Shown: positions 36,231 to 46,960 of the stretch, in pieces
Position numbering within the stretch: position 1 is the stretch's first letter
Layout of the letters: every line of letters starts with the position of its first letter
From: Gelatoporia subvermispora B
Lineage: Eukaryota; Basidiomycota; Agaricomycetes; Polyporales; Gelatoporiaceae
Direction of reading: 5' to 3'
NCBI GenBank assembly: GCA_000320605.2
Contig: KB445796.1
Span: 132,916-196,915, forward strand
Length of the DNA: 64,000 nucleotides
The notes under the pieces: generated by a model
What the model was told of the DNA's origin: nothing
Seen by the model: only the letters and a program-made list of their open reading frames with translations
Database searches by the model: none
Made by a program: the position numbers and the translations under genes

Positions 36231-38612
36231 TCAATCCGCGAGGTTCCCAGAAGAGCTGTCGACCGCGCCGCCCAGCTTCAGCCATGCGGTGCGAATCCTC
36301 GTCAGCTCTGATAACACCGCAGTAGTGACCTCCATGAACGCGGTGCTGACGTCCGGTGTCAGGTCCTCCACATCGTCCATCTCTATGTCCCCGTCATCTG
36401 ATGCAGCATCAATGTCCTCCATCATCGCCTCCGCTCGAGCACTCCGCGCGGCGTGCTCGCTGAAAAGTGCGGAGTACACTACATAGACCTCACGCCAGTA
36501 GCGCTTCAGTCCGAAGCGCTCGCGGGGGAGGGACGCGCGCCGTACGAAGACCGGCAGGTGCGTGATACGCGCCTTGGCGCGCAGCTCCGACTCCTTCGGC
36601 GGGGTGCTGGCCTCGTCCTCGGAGGACGTGAATTTTGGCGAGGGACGTCTGACTTTTGACGTGCTACCCGAGCGCTGCTGCTCGCTGCGGGAAGTCGAGG
36701 TAGAGGATGATGACGACGGAATATGTTGGCGCTCCTGCGGCTGCCCTGGGGGCCGTGGGGGAAGTGAGCGGGGTACGGGGGAAGGTTCTTTCTTGATCTT
36801 GACATGGTTCGGACCAAGAGGGGAAGGATCCCGCATGACGGGCTTCGGTGGCAGACCTAGGTTTCGGGGCTTGCGGCTCTCTCGGTCGGACTCCCTTTCC
36901 CAGTCCGAGTCTAGAGATCGTGGTCCCGGGACCGCATCACTGTAGATTTTTGGTCTTTTTGGCAGGCCAGGGGAACGCAGATCACGCTCTGAGAAATCTG
37001 ATACGTCATCCTCGAGCTTCTTGCGTTTGGTCGCTGAAGGAGCGACATCACGCGTCCTCTCCCTGTCAGATTCGGCGGCGCCTGTTTGAGATGAGGAGGG
37101 CTTCGACTTCTTCTGGATTCGTTCCTTCGGCAACTTGCTCGCATACGGAGACGGGGACGGCTTTGAGTCGTGTTCACTGGGTGGAGGCAGAGGGGATCTC
37201 GCTATCCTAGCGGCCGGAGGAGCTTCTCGCTTGATTTCGCGAGGCTCTACAGGGGCCGCTCGCCTGGACGACGAGTCTGTAATAGGTGGGGTAGCGCTAG
37301 AGCCGACTGTCTTGACCTTGAAACCTGAGCCTGGCACTTTACGGGCGGAAGGTCTAACAGAATCGACAGCTCCGGGGTCTTCACGTTGTTTGCCCTTCCC
37401 AGATACATCGGGTCTCACCCTCGCGCCCTCGTCTTTAGCAATGATAGCTTCAGCCCCGCGCTTCTTCGCCAACTCCGATGCCTTTGCTTTCTTCTGCTTA
37501 GTATCAGACATGATAGGGCGTTTGGGTAAGGGATCGGTGGATGCATTGGCAGGGGGTTTTGCGAGATCCTCAGGCGCGTCAGGTACCCAGGTAGAGGGAC
37601 GCACGAGGCGCTGCCATACTTCTTGATCTTGCGAAATGCGCAGGGCCTTGAGCGCTGCCCGCATGTCGCTCGACATCTTGTTTCGGTGTTGTTCGCGAAG
37701 TTTAGGATACCCCCATGGCTTGACTTCAAGCCACGTCTGCGTCTTCAGTCGCCAGACGTTTGGCTTGTCGGGGGGTCTCTCCGCAATCTGCGCTCGATCG
37801 GTTAACAAAGGACGCGCGGATCGCATATCAGAGAGCGTACTTCGGCGAGGAGCTCCATTATCTCATGCTCTTTCATACCCTTCGCGTCAGAACTTTTCTC
37901 CACGAGTCGCAAGACGAAGTCAGTGCTGCGGCTTTGGATGGCGATCAGATGAACGAGGCAGTAGCGCAACTTGGCTCTGATCGATGCACTGATGCGAGAC
38001 GGACCCGCACGAGATGGATCTCCCTGTGAGATGGGAGGCGGATCGCGGCGGGGCTCTGTGGCGGCAGAGGCAGGCTTCTTGGCGATGAACATGGTCGGCT
38101 CCTTCTTTTTCTTCTTAGGCTTGGTGGATCCGTTCGGTACAGCGTCTATTGTCATGACCTTCCGTTCGGTGCGTTCCTTCTCTGCTGCCTGTGTACGGTG
38201 GCGCACGCGGTCCTCGATCTTCTCGTCCAGCTCACGTTCGACGATGAATTTTCCGTGTATGGCGCCGTAGTACTTGAGGGATGGTGCCTTTCGAGGATCA
38301 TGAGAGCGCATGTAGAGCTCGTGCGCCTTCTTCTCTTCTTCAGCCTTCATCGGCAAGACATGTTCTCCGATATATAGTGTGCTCTATATTCATCATGGTA
38401 GCAGGTTAAACGCCGTCAGTGAGATGGCATACCTTCTGGTGTCCCAGACCCCCATAGTCAAGCTCTATGTTCTTCTTTGGGAACTCTTGTAGGGCCAGGA
38501 GAATGTCCTCGGGCACGCGCACCAGGAAGGCTGCCTTGGGGATCGTCGGCATAGGGTCCCCAGGCTGAGGCGGGGGGTACAGGGGCAACGAAGAGGATTC
38601 TGGGAGAGGCAT
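36231..38612 (-). CDS. RNA polymerase II elongation factor ELL-like protein
   Basis: The start at 38612 (MPLPESSSLPLYPPPQ) leads into FLVRVPEDILLALQEF and LDYGGLGHQK. An intron then joins to STLYIGEHVLPMKAEEEKKA, YYGAIHGKFIVERELDEKIE and a Lys-rich region; the second intron (GTACGC...CAG) joins LLAE to IAERPPDKPNVWRLKTQTWL. Then follow about 300 residues of charged, Ser/Pro-rich disorder and a final helical part with LKRYWREVYVVYSALFSEHA ending GNLAD. The order (a beta-rich N-terminus ending in HGxFxVxREL, a winged-helix-like segment with AERPP and a WxxV-type motif, low-complexity middle, helical occludin-like end) matches ELL, which raises the elongation rate of RNA polymerase II in the nucleus. 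The call rests on architecture and a few motifs, so another transcription or chromatin factor remains possible. Three exons, about 740 residues. Confidence 0.55.
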
Positions 38613-39659
38613 GTCGCTGAGAAATAGCTAGTGTGGATACAATGTATTTGGAGGATGCAATGTTCACGATGGAGACCAAGATGTTGGGATGTTAACGACA
38701 GGAGATGGGCCACTCGGAGTGCTAACGGAGGGCCACTGCGTCTGCGGTGCGGGCCCGATATGCTTATTGTTCGTCGTCGGCAAGTTGAACGTCAAGTCTG
38801 AGTCGCTCTGGACGGCCACCGGTCAAATGTGGACCATACGCAGGTGGATTAGGAGGGTTGTGGACGACGCCGATGGGGGTCGTTGTGTTTGCCACAGCTA
38901 CATAGTGCCACTCGAATGGATAGCCACGCGGCACATTGGGCGTCTACATAAATATACAGCTCTTTCAGTTCTTTCATTGTCATTTCAGACTCGTCGTCCA
39001 AAACGTTGTGCTGCTCAAAACGACTGTGCCGGCCTCCATTAACAAAGTGAAGTATCAATTGTGCACGACTGGAATTGTGTATAGATGGTGCTTGTGCCTC
39101 CTTTTGACGATCACAGGAGTCCAGACCGAATTTGCTCCCGTGGACGCGACGACTGCGCTCGTGGCCGGACCACGAGTGAGCCTGAAAAAGTACGCTCGCT
39201 AAGATCCTCTGCTGCTGCGATTTTCCGCTTGCGTCGCTTCACAAATCTTGGGACTCGGATCAGACATTGGTGCTTGTGTGTGGCCTCGGCTTGACATGGC
39301 TTTTCTGGCTACGGCTGCGCGATGCCACACAATGTACTAGTCGCTGGCGACGACCATAAAATGTGGGGCGGAAGGGTCAACTGCGGACTGACGGTACACA
39401 GCGTGCTGTTTTCCCTTGTAGGAACAGCCGCCCATACCGTCAGACATCTGTCGAACTTGAAGCTTGAAGGTTTGTGCACCCACGATGTTCCTCCCCGGCA
39501 TGGTCTGTATGCGCGGCTGTAGGCGACGCGCAAGCATGCGGCATGATGGTGAGCTGGCCTTTCGGCGCAAAACAATGTATAAATCAGCACTGCTAGGGAG
39601 TGCTGCACTAGGACCAGTAGTCAGATCACAATTCGACCTTGATAAGAGTTCTGAGCACC
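38613..39659. promoter_or_regulatory. Divergent region of ELL-like gene and GST-1, with GST-1 TATA box
   Basis: TATAAAT at 39578-39584 lies 82 bp before the GST-1 start. From about 38945 rightward the sequence is the left copy of the tandem duplication described below, so the GST-1 and GST-2 promoters share ancestry. Between 38613 and 38945 nothing is recognised. Confidence 0.6.
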
Positions 39660-40490
39660 ATGGTACAACCGATCCACTTCTACGATATTCCCCGCAACCG
39701 CGACGAAGACGATAAAGCATGGTCGCCCAATACGTGGAAGACAAGGTGAGGAATGCGTCAGGGAATTAATATGTGGTTGTCCTAATTGTCAGTATTCGAA
39801 TTCAGGCTTACGCTGAACTACAAAGGTCTTCCGTACAAGACGATCTGGGTCGAATACCCGGACATCGAGAGTGTTTGCAAGGAAATCGGCGCAGAATCCA
39901 CCGGGTTTGGTCTCCTGAAGGAAGGGAAACCCTACTACAGTCTCCCGGTCATTCACGACCCCAACACCGGCACCACCATCTCCGACTCCATCCGCATCGC
40001 ACGCTACCTCGATAAGACGTATCCCGACACGCCTACTGTCATCCCCGCGGAGCTCGAGGCGTTCCACGCTGTGTTCGAAGACGCCTTTTTCCAAACCATC
40101 TGCATGCCTCTGCTGCCCGTCATGATGCCTTTCGGGTGCCCCCAGCTGAACCCGCGTAGCGAGGCATACTTCCGCGAGACGAGGGAGGAGAAGTTCGGCC
40201 CTATGTTAGGCGGAAAACTGGAGAACTGGGCTCCTGCAGGCCCTGTCCGCGACAACCGCTGGAAGGCTGTCCAGGCTGCCTTTACCAAGATGGCCGGGTG
40301 GTTGTCCGCGGACGGGCAAGAGCGGCTCTTCTTCAAGGGGAAGAAGCTGTGCTACACGGACATTCTCGTGGCAGCGTGGTTGATGGCCATGAAAAGAGTC
40401 TTCGGCTCGGACCATCCAGAGTGGCTGCAGGTGGAGAAGTGGGATGGCGGACGTTGGTCCCGGCTTGTGCATGCTGTCGAGAAATTCTAG
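39660..40490 (+). CDS. Glutathione S-transferase GST-1 (fungal UstS/GSTFuA-like)
   Basis: Cytosolic enzyme expected to conjugate or deglutathionylate aromatic and electrophilic compounds. Two exons (39660-39745, 39806-40490) give 256 residues. The thioredoxin-like N-domain starts VQPIHFYDIPRNRDEDDKAW and TWKTRLTLNYKGLPYKTIWV, then YYSLPVIHDPNTGTTISDS: the VIHD-P turn (cis-Pro) and the T-I-S-D-S pair that holds the glutathione gamma-glutamyl group. The helical C-domain has GRVR-type basic residues and ends WDGGRWSRLVHAVEKF. The opening resembles the basidiomycete GSTFuA group, enlarged in wood-decay fungi, and the UstS-like proteins. It is one of two near-identical neighbours; the partner is 2.28 kb downstream. 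Confidence 0.92.
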
Positions 40491-40929
40491 GCGCGATGTC
40501 TTCGCGAGCTGGCCCAGCATTGTGATATATTGGTTGCATTGCAACGTTTATAACCCACATCGTCATATTTCCTCCTGATATATACCTGTTGTAGACATCA
40601 AGCCTGGTATTTTCGATTGGTCTCAAGCCTTCATATGATTCTAAGGCGACATAAATATGTGGCATGAAACCTGAATACGATACACTTCTCACTGACCACA
40701 TCTGGAGAATCACCCGACTCGCGTACACCGCAGATACCTCACTGAGAACCTTTTCTGCATAATTCGGGAACGTGTACATGATCGAAATCTTCTCGGAGAC
40801 CACTAATGAGCTGCAGCCTACCTCTGAGGCTGGGTCAAGAAATCGAAGAACCCGTGAGCCCATCCCTTACTCCAGCATGTATGTCCACGTCAGAAAAGGC
40901 ATCATGAACGACACGAGGGTACACAGCTT

Positions 40930-41131
40930 GTCAAGCTGGCCTTGAGGGCTGGCTTAGCCACCAGGTCGAAGCGCTACTGCTTGAGACGGGCAAAATGGCG
41001 GCCCATCAAGCAATTCGAGAATGTTGCGACTCTCGCGAGCAGTCTAGTCGTTGATGGGGTAGTTGAGCTCGAAGATAGCCTCAGCACGAGCGAGCGAGGA
41101 TGGATGCGACGGTGGTATCAGCGATAGACAC
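40930..41131 (-). pseudogene. Truncated 3' remnant of a GST-3-like gene
   Basis: This 200-bp stretch aligns with the 3' coding end of GST-3 (43561-43780), reading on the minus strand SIADTTVASILARS and later a match to ILELLD and KASFDK. It has a 4-bp insertion (CTCG repeated) plus several stops and has no upstream exons. It ends abruptly at about 41131, the point where the left and right copies of the duplicated segment meet. It is therefore best explained as the by-product of a duplication whose endpoint fell inside the last exon of GST-3, followed by decay. Confidence 0.8.
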
Positions 41132-41857
41132 TGGCATCAGTAGTACATAATTATACAATTCTTTCATTGTCGACTTAGGACTCGTCCGAAACAATGCTGT
41201 GCTAGAGTATGCGTCGAAGCATTCCAGACCGACGGACTCCTATCGACGTAGCGAACATGCCCGCACGGGCCATCAGCGAAATCTTTTTTCTGCTTTTACC
41301 GCTTTGATGTCTTTTCTGGTCGGTCAGCGCTTCAGCGCCCCCAAAACGGTGAAAACGGTAAAATCCCAGTCCCATGGGATTGGGATTTTCTCACTTTTCC
41401 TACTTTGATAACCAAATCAGAAAAAGAGGCGCCTATTTAAATGCAACACTCACGCCTGAGTACACTTGCCAGCATCTTCTACTACCGTTGCGCTTTCTCG
41501 CTTCCGTGCTTCGTGAATCCTAGTCTCGTGTGAGGAATTGATGCCTATGTATGTATTCAGCCTGACATGGTTTTCTGACTGCGGCTGCGCGGTGCCTGAT
41601 GCATGATGACATGTAGCACTAGTCGCTGGCGACGACCGTCGACCACGGACCGCTGTGCGAAAGTGTCAACTGCGGACTGGCGGTGGACAGCGTGCCGTAT
41701 TCCATTGTAGGAGCAGTCGCTTATAATGCTGGGCATTTGGTGAACTTGTGGGTATGCGTACCCACGATGTTCCCTGCTGGCATGATCTACCTCCGGTCGT
41801 GAGTGACGCGCAGTCAGGCGGCATGATGGTGAGCTGGCACTTCGGCGCAGAGGAATG

Positions 41858-41863
41858 TATAAG
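41858..41863 (+). promoter_or_regulatory. TATA box of GST-2
   Basis: TATAAG 83 bp before the GST-2 start, at the same relative place as the GST-1 TATA box. The sequence between the TATA box and the start codon is closely conserved between the two copies. Confidence 0.65.
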
Positions 41864-41940
41864 TCAGTGCTACTAGGGAGTGCTGCATCAGGTCCAGTAG
41901 TCCGATCATAATTCGATCTTCGACGAGAGTTCTGAACATC

Positions 41941-42772
41941 ATGATTCAACAAATCCACTTCTACGATATTCCTCGCAATCGCGATGAAGACGATAGAACG
42001 TGGAATCCAAATACGTCGAAGACGAGGTGAACGATACATCACGAAATTCATGTGTGACTCATTCTCATTTTTGATATTGGGGTTCAGGCTCACATTGACC
42101 TACAAGCGTCTTCCGTACAAGACGATTTGGGTTGAATACCCTGACATCGAACGTGTCTGCAAGGAAATCGGCGCAGAGCCATCCGCGTTTGGCCTCCTGA
42201 AGGAGGGGAAACCCTACTACAGTCTTCCGGTCATCCACGACCCAAACACCGGTACCACCATCTCCGACTCCATCCGCATCGCGCGCTACCTCGACAAGAC
42301 GTATCCTGACACGCCCGCCGTCATCCCCGCGGAGCTCGAGGCATTTCACGCCGTGTTTGAGGACGCCTTTTGGGATACCATCTTCATGCCTCTGTTCCCC
42401 TTTCTAGTACCCGCCGCCTGCCCCCAGCTGAATCCTCGCAGCGAGGCATACTTCCGCGAGACGAGGGAAGGAAAATTCGGCTCTATTCTAGGTGGAAAAA
42501 TGGAGAATTGGGCACCTACAGGCCCTGTCCGCGACGACCGTTGGAAGGCTCTTCAGGCTGGTTTTACTAAAATGGCCGGGTGGTTGTCCGCGGACGGGCA
42601 AGAGCGGCCCTTCTTCATGGGCGAGAAACTGTGCTACACGGACATTGTTGTGGGGGCGTGGCTGATCAGCGTGAAGAAGGTTTTCGGCTCGGATCATCCG
42701 GAGTGGTTGCAGGTGGAGAAGTGGGATGGCGGACGTTGGTCCCGGCTTGTGCAGGTTGTCGAGAATTTCTAG
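41941..42772 (+). CDS. Glutathione S-transferase GST-2 (tandem copy of GST-1)
   Basis: Two exons (41941-42026, 42088-42772), 256 residues, with the same intron position and phase as GST-1. It starts MIQQIHFYDIPRNRDEDDRT and shares KPYYSLPVIHDPNTGTTISD, IRIARYLDKTYPDTP and KWDGGRWSRLVQVVENF. Most differences cluster in the helical domain: FWDTIFMPLFPFLVPAACPQ here against FFQTICMPLLPVMMPFGCPQ in GST-1, that is in the part that lines the hydrophobic substrate pocket. This hints at altered substrate range rather than decay; no stop or frameshift is present. Confidence 0.93.
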
Positions 42773-43534
42773 GCGCGATGTTCGCGCGCGCTGATCTAGT
42801 GCTACGATACATTAGCTGCATCATAGCGGTCTTACAGATCGCAATGTCCTTCCTGACATAAACCTCTTTTAAACGTCGAACTTGACGCTACAACTTGGCT
42901 CAAGCCGCTGGTCGTTGCCACTCTTGTTCTCGATTTGATCGTAGCCCTGGCACTCATGTTCTATTCAATTCGAGTTCCATCAAACGTATGAGACTCATTT
43001 AAAAATGAGAGAGATTGCGCAGTGGTGATTTGCTACTGAAGGTACGTGAACTGCAAATGTGCAATGCGATGACTTTCGTTAATATCCATACGGAAGAACC
43101 ACCCCTCCCCATCGTGACGCACGAGGACGGGCTACGTTACATCTCTCGCAAGCCTCGCAATGCCCAGCATCGCGTCTATCATGACATCCATTGATGGTTC
43201 CTTGTCGCGTCGGTATGCTCGCCCAGGCCGAGATTCGTTGCATCTCCCCTCTGCGTATTCGCGTAGAATCTACGGGCACCCAGAGCCCGCGCAGATCGCG
43301 TGTCTCTGGTGCAACATTCATATGTGACATCAAATTCAATCTTCGCTCTGACTAGGCCAGCCAGCTCGTGTACTTATGGCTCAGGTCAGTATCAAGACAT
43401 TTTTTGCATCATTCGGGGACGGATACGTGATCAAAATTTACTCGAAGACAACTAATGAGTTGCAGCCTATTTCCGAGGCTGAATCAAGAAGTCGAAGAAC
43501 CCCTTGAATCCATTCTTGACTACAGCCTATATAT
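42773..43534. other. Convergent region with a copy-specific segment
   Basis: 762 bp between the GST-2 and GST-3 stops. From about 42860 to 43390 it has no match in the left duplication copy. It holds a minus-strand 86-codon frame (43079-43339, including RDLRGLWVPVDSTRIRRG) that I do not recognise; no terminal repeats were seen. Confidence 0.5.
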
Positions 43535-44393
43535 TTACATCAGAAAAGGCGCCAAGTTTGACACGAGGATACACACCTTGTCGAAGCTGGCCTTGAAGGC
43601 GGGCCTAGCCGCCAGATTGTGGCGATACTGCTTGATGCGTGCGAAGCGCGGCTCGTCAAGCAATTCGAGAATCTTGTGACTTTCGCCTTCAGCCCAGCCG
43701 CTGATGGGGTGGTTGAGCTCGAAGATGACTTCAGCACGAGCGAGAATGGGTGCGACGGTGGCATCGGCGATAGACCACTCGCCGACGGCAAAGCCGCTCG
43801 GAGGGAGTAAAGCCTGCACTTCCTCGAGAGCAACGACGAATGGTTCAACGGGCTGCCCCTTGGCGAAGTGGCCCTGCCAGGCCGGGATAAGGCGCGACTG
43901 CACGACCTCGGTGAAGAAGCGCGCCTTGGCGCGCACAACCAGGTCCTCAGGAAGAAGGCGTGCCTCGGGGAAGAGGTCCGCAATGAACTCGAGCAGGACG
44001 CGGGACTCGGCGAGCTTGACCGACTCCGGCGAGGGCTGGTCGAGCGGCACGTTGGGACCGCCGTAGGTTATAGCAGGCACCTGCGGAAACTGGTGAGTAA
44101 ATCCTATCGATCAGAAAACGGTACGAAATACCTTTCCGACGGGGTTGATCTGCTCTATGAACCAGTCAGGCTTGTTAGTGAGGTCAACTTCGTATCTGTT
44201 GAACTTGGCGCCAGCCTCCAACAAGGCGAGATTCACCTGTGCAAACTATGAGCGATTTGGTTCATCACGTTGAGAGATTATTCTTACCATGTGAGAGAAG
44301 GGGCTAATCTGCGGGAGCAACATCAAATCATAGAACAATGAAGATCTGCGAATCACATACGTAGGTAGCGTACAAATTGATCTGCTCAGGCAT
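43535..44393 (-). CDS. Glutathione S-transferase GST-3 (omega-like fold, Ser at the active site)
   Basis: Four exons (44393-44361, 44308-44288, 44236-44132, 44080-43535) give 234 residues, all joins in frame. The start MPEQINLYATY is followed by ISPFSHMVNLALLEAGA, the active-site motif, in which omega-type enzymes usually have Cys (CPY/F) and this protein has Ser (SPFSH). Next come KFNRYEVDLTNKPDW, NPVGKVPAITYGG (cis-Pro strand), and ESRVLLEFIADLFPE with the E-S glutathione-binding pair. The helical domain contains GEWSIADATVAPILAR and ends CILVSNLAPFLM. With Ser it should behave as a conjugating transferase rather than a thioltransferase; this is inference. It faces GST-2 and is the parent of the remnant at 40930-41131. 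A minus-strand TATATA block lies at 44484-44490, about 92 bp upstream. Confidence 0.88.
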
Positions 44394-45102
44394 TTCGTTT
44401 GTCTACGTTGGTAGTTGCTTGAGAAGTTGTTGTTCTCCCAGTAGTTTGAGTTTTCGAGGGTCTGAATCACTCCTGAAGCTCGGTATATATCTGTCTAGGG
44501 AGCGCACAGTGCGATGGCATCTTCGCCATCAAAAAAGCAGACAATTCGCGGCGAGCTGCGGGCAGCCTGTCGCTCTCCCATGCTTCGCAAACGCTTATGG
44601 ATCACGTTTATTAGGGGTGGCGTCGTTCCAAGCAATGGAGTGCAAGGCGCATGATGCCCTGACAGAGTGGAAAAGGGGTGTACAGATAAGCAGTACACTG
44701 CCCTGAACAACGCTACCTCAAAGTTAGGTAAGCGAGTCAAGAGAAGTGTAGAGCGGCACTCGCACGGGCGTAGCCGACGCGAGCGTTCCATTGTGATTCA
44801 TTCCCCTAGCAGGCTTCCCCGCTAGTCAGCTGCGCCCGTCTTACGCCGCAAGTTCGCAGCGCCCCCGACTGAAGTCCGGTCCCCACTACACGTCGTTTGG
44901 GCGAATCCTACACCTCGTTTGAGCGAAAAATTGTCTCTATATGCAGACGCGTCATATGAACTTTGGGAAGGAACGTAGATAGCATTGTCACAGCAAAAGA
45001 TGACTTCTACCCTTTCTCTACTACTAAGGCAACCTGTACTTCAGGAGCGTGGTATAATTTACCAAGATCTACAAGAAAGACCACCCCCCAAGAACTTACA
45101 AA
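44394..45102. other. Intergenic, GST-3 promoter and 3' flank of the PAQR gene
   Basis: 709 bp. Apart from the TATA block at 44484-44490 no feature is recognised. Confidence 0.55.
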
Positions 45103-46960
45103 TTACACACAGACACCTTCAATGCCGTGTTTCAGCACTGCCATTGCTGCACGGTGTTGGACGATCGCACAGACAATGCAGACGTGCCAGATGGCGTGCG
45201 AGCCACCTCCGAGCCAGTCAAGCCAGCGTGCATTGGGCCACCGATGTGCGATGTAGCACTCGGGGAAATGTGTGGCATAGAACGATAATCCGAGGATGTA
45301 GGAGAGAAGCGATGGCACGACAGGACCTACACCAAGTAATAAGAACCGAACAGCTTTAGATACGATGTAGGGTGCTTACGGATAAATTGCAGCATTGCAG
45401 AGGCGGAGTGGAGGTAGGCGAGGTAGGCGAGAGGTGCGATGGCGGTCATTGCTAACGCCACGAAGAATGAAATCCGGTATGTCTGCACAAATGAACGCCG
45501 GTCAACTAAAGATGGAGAAAAGAACCCAGACGCTTACTCGATACTCTTTCTCATTGAACCAGTTGGTAAATGGGAGGATGCTCCCTGAGACCCCCATCGC
45601 AAAGCAGAACCCGAGGAATATTTTGCTTGCAATGGAGTCGCACTGGAAGCCATAATATACAATAGTTCCGACGCTCGCAGCAATGAGCCTGCAGCATCAG
45701 TGTCAATTCCGATCCATCTTTCGATGTCCTGAGCACTCACCAGCCAATGCCGACGTAGTCTACGCGGGCGCAAAGGTCCATGCCTTGCGGATGTGCACAG
45801 CCCGCCATTGTATGCCAAAGCGAGCTAGAGAAGAGGCAGAGCATAGCAAAAGCCGTGAATGCTAGCACAGGCGTGTCCTGCACGGGTTGAACAAACACCA
45901 ATACGGACGGGAGTATGCTTGAGAGAGGTAAGAGAGTGAATGCCAATGTAAGGAAAGGTATCAAATGCGTGTGGATATTAAGGGTTTCGTTGTGTAATGC
46001 GAAAAGAGAGAGGATAAGCCGTGGCCACTGATCTAAGGGAATGAAGCTAATCATCGAATGAGATCATAATCTCGAAGACTGTAAATTGACAATCACTCAC
46101 CGATAACCTCCAGTCACGAACGGATTGTTGCGCCACTTCTCAGGCAGATCGACATATTGAATGAGCTGCGAGCCGTATAGTGATCGCTTGACAGCTCGTG
46201 CAATCTCGAGCGCAGCTTCTTCGAGCTTGTCTTCGCCGTGTCGGATCTCGGACGAAATCTCAGACACGAGCGCGGACGAACGAACGCGGTCGAGTAGCGC
46301 TGCCACAGTGGCATTTGGAGAGAGCGTGGTGTTGGACAATGCATGCGGGATATCTACCGACGAGAGATGTGTCTGGAGAGAATGGAGACGTTCGGTGAGG
46401 GTGGGAATATAACGAAGAGGTCGGTGGGATCCAAGTTCTGAGATGCGTGTACGCATGTCGCCCAGGCGGGAGCGGACGTCTGGTAGTCTCGAGCGCACCG
46501 CATCGGGCATCTCGGGTAGACGGGCACGGACATCCGGTAGAGGAATTTCGAGGAAATGGGATTTGACAAAGTCCTCCACTGAAGACACATTGTCGAGGTG
46601 GATCTCGGGTAAGTGAGCGTACACTTCTTGTCTTATCGACCTCAACATCTCCAGGCCTTCCTGTGCCCACGCCCGAGCCTCCTCCACCGTGGACTCTCCC
46701 GTCGCCTTCAGCTTGTCTGACGAAATTGGAGAGTCGAGTTCCGCCAGGGTCGTCTCGATGTCGGCGAGATATGACAGGACATGATGGCGCAGTGATGCAA
46801 GTGTCGGCGCCAGTGAAGTGTAGGGTAAGTCTAGGGCTTCTAGGGAGTGTGGAAGGGGACTGCAGCCATCGGAGGCCGCACCGACGATGATCGAAAGCCG
46901 CCTGCTGGCTGCTGTCTGGCGGCGACGCAGCTCAGTACTCGTCTGTGTCCAGGACGCCAT
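45103..46960 (-). CDS. PAQR/HlyIII family seven-helix protein with long N-terminal helical domain (Izh3-like)
   Basis: The family includes adiponectin receptors and yeast Izh proteins: membrane proteins with a buried Zn site, implicated in ceramide hydrolysis and zinc or sterol homeostasis. The first exon (from 46960) codes about 287 residues of cytosolic helices containing a repeated Arg/Leu/Pro pattern (DVRARLPEMPDAVRSRLPD, VRSRLGDMRTRISELG). The conserved core follows: NNPFVTGGYRFIPLDQWPR, LFALHNETLNIHTHLIPF (the E/N/H motif), SSSLWHTMAGC (S-x3-H, a Zn ligand) with DYVGIGW, and near the end AIWHVCIVCAIVQH (HxxxH, the other two Zn ligands). All three motifs are intact. The long N-terminal extension resembles fungal Izh3 rather than animal receptors. 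Stop at 45103. About five exons. Confidence 0.92.

Larger units (their letters stand above)
38945..41131. repeat. Segmental tandem duplication, left copy
   Basis: This copy carries the GST-1 promoter, GST-1, its 3' flank and the last part of a minus-strand GST-3-like gene. It matches 41140-43780 in the same order. Anchors: CTTTCATTGTC at about 38970 and 41160, TGACATGG at 39292 and 41573, TATA boxes at 39578 and 41858, and start codons at 39660 and 41941 (the last three anchors all offset by about 2281). The downstream match resumes at about 40745 and 43395. Confidence 0.8.
41140..43780. repeat. Segmental tandem duplication, right copy
   Basis: Counterpart of 38945-41131. It includes the GST-2 promoter and gene and the GST-3 3' end. 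It is about 450 bp longer than the left copy, almost all of the difference lying between about 42860 and 43390, where the left copy has no counterpart. Confidence 0.75.

Noticed and set aside
43535..44080. GST-3 as a single-exon protein starting at the ATG at 44080
   Set aside because: That would lack the thioredoxin-like N-domain. Three upstream exons join in frame and supply it, with a TATA block at the right distance.
46097..46960. Several plus-strand open frames in the PAQR first exon
   Set aside because: They mirror the minus-strand coding exon and lack any family signature.
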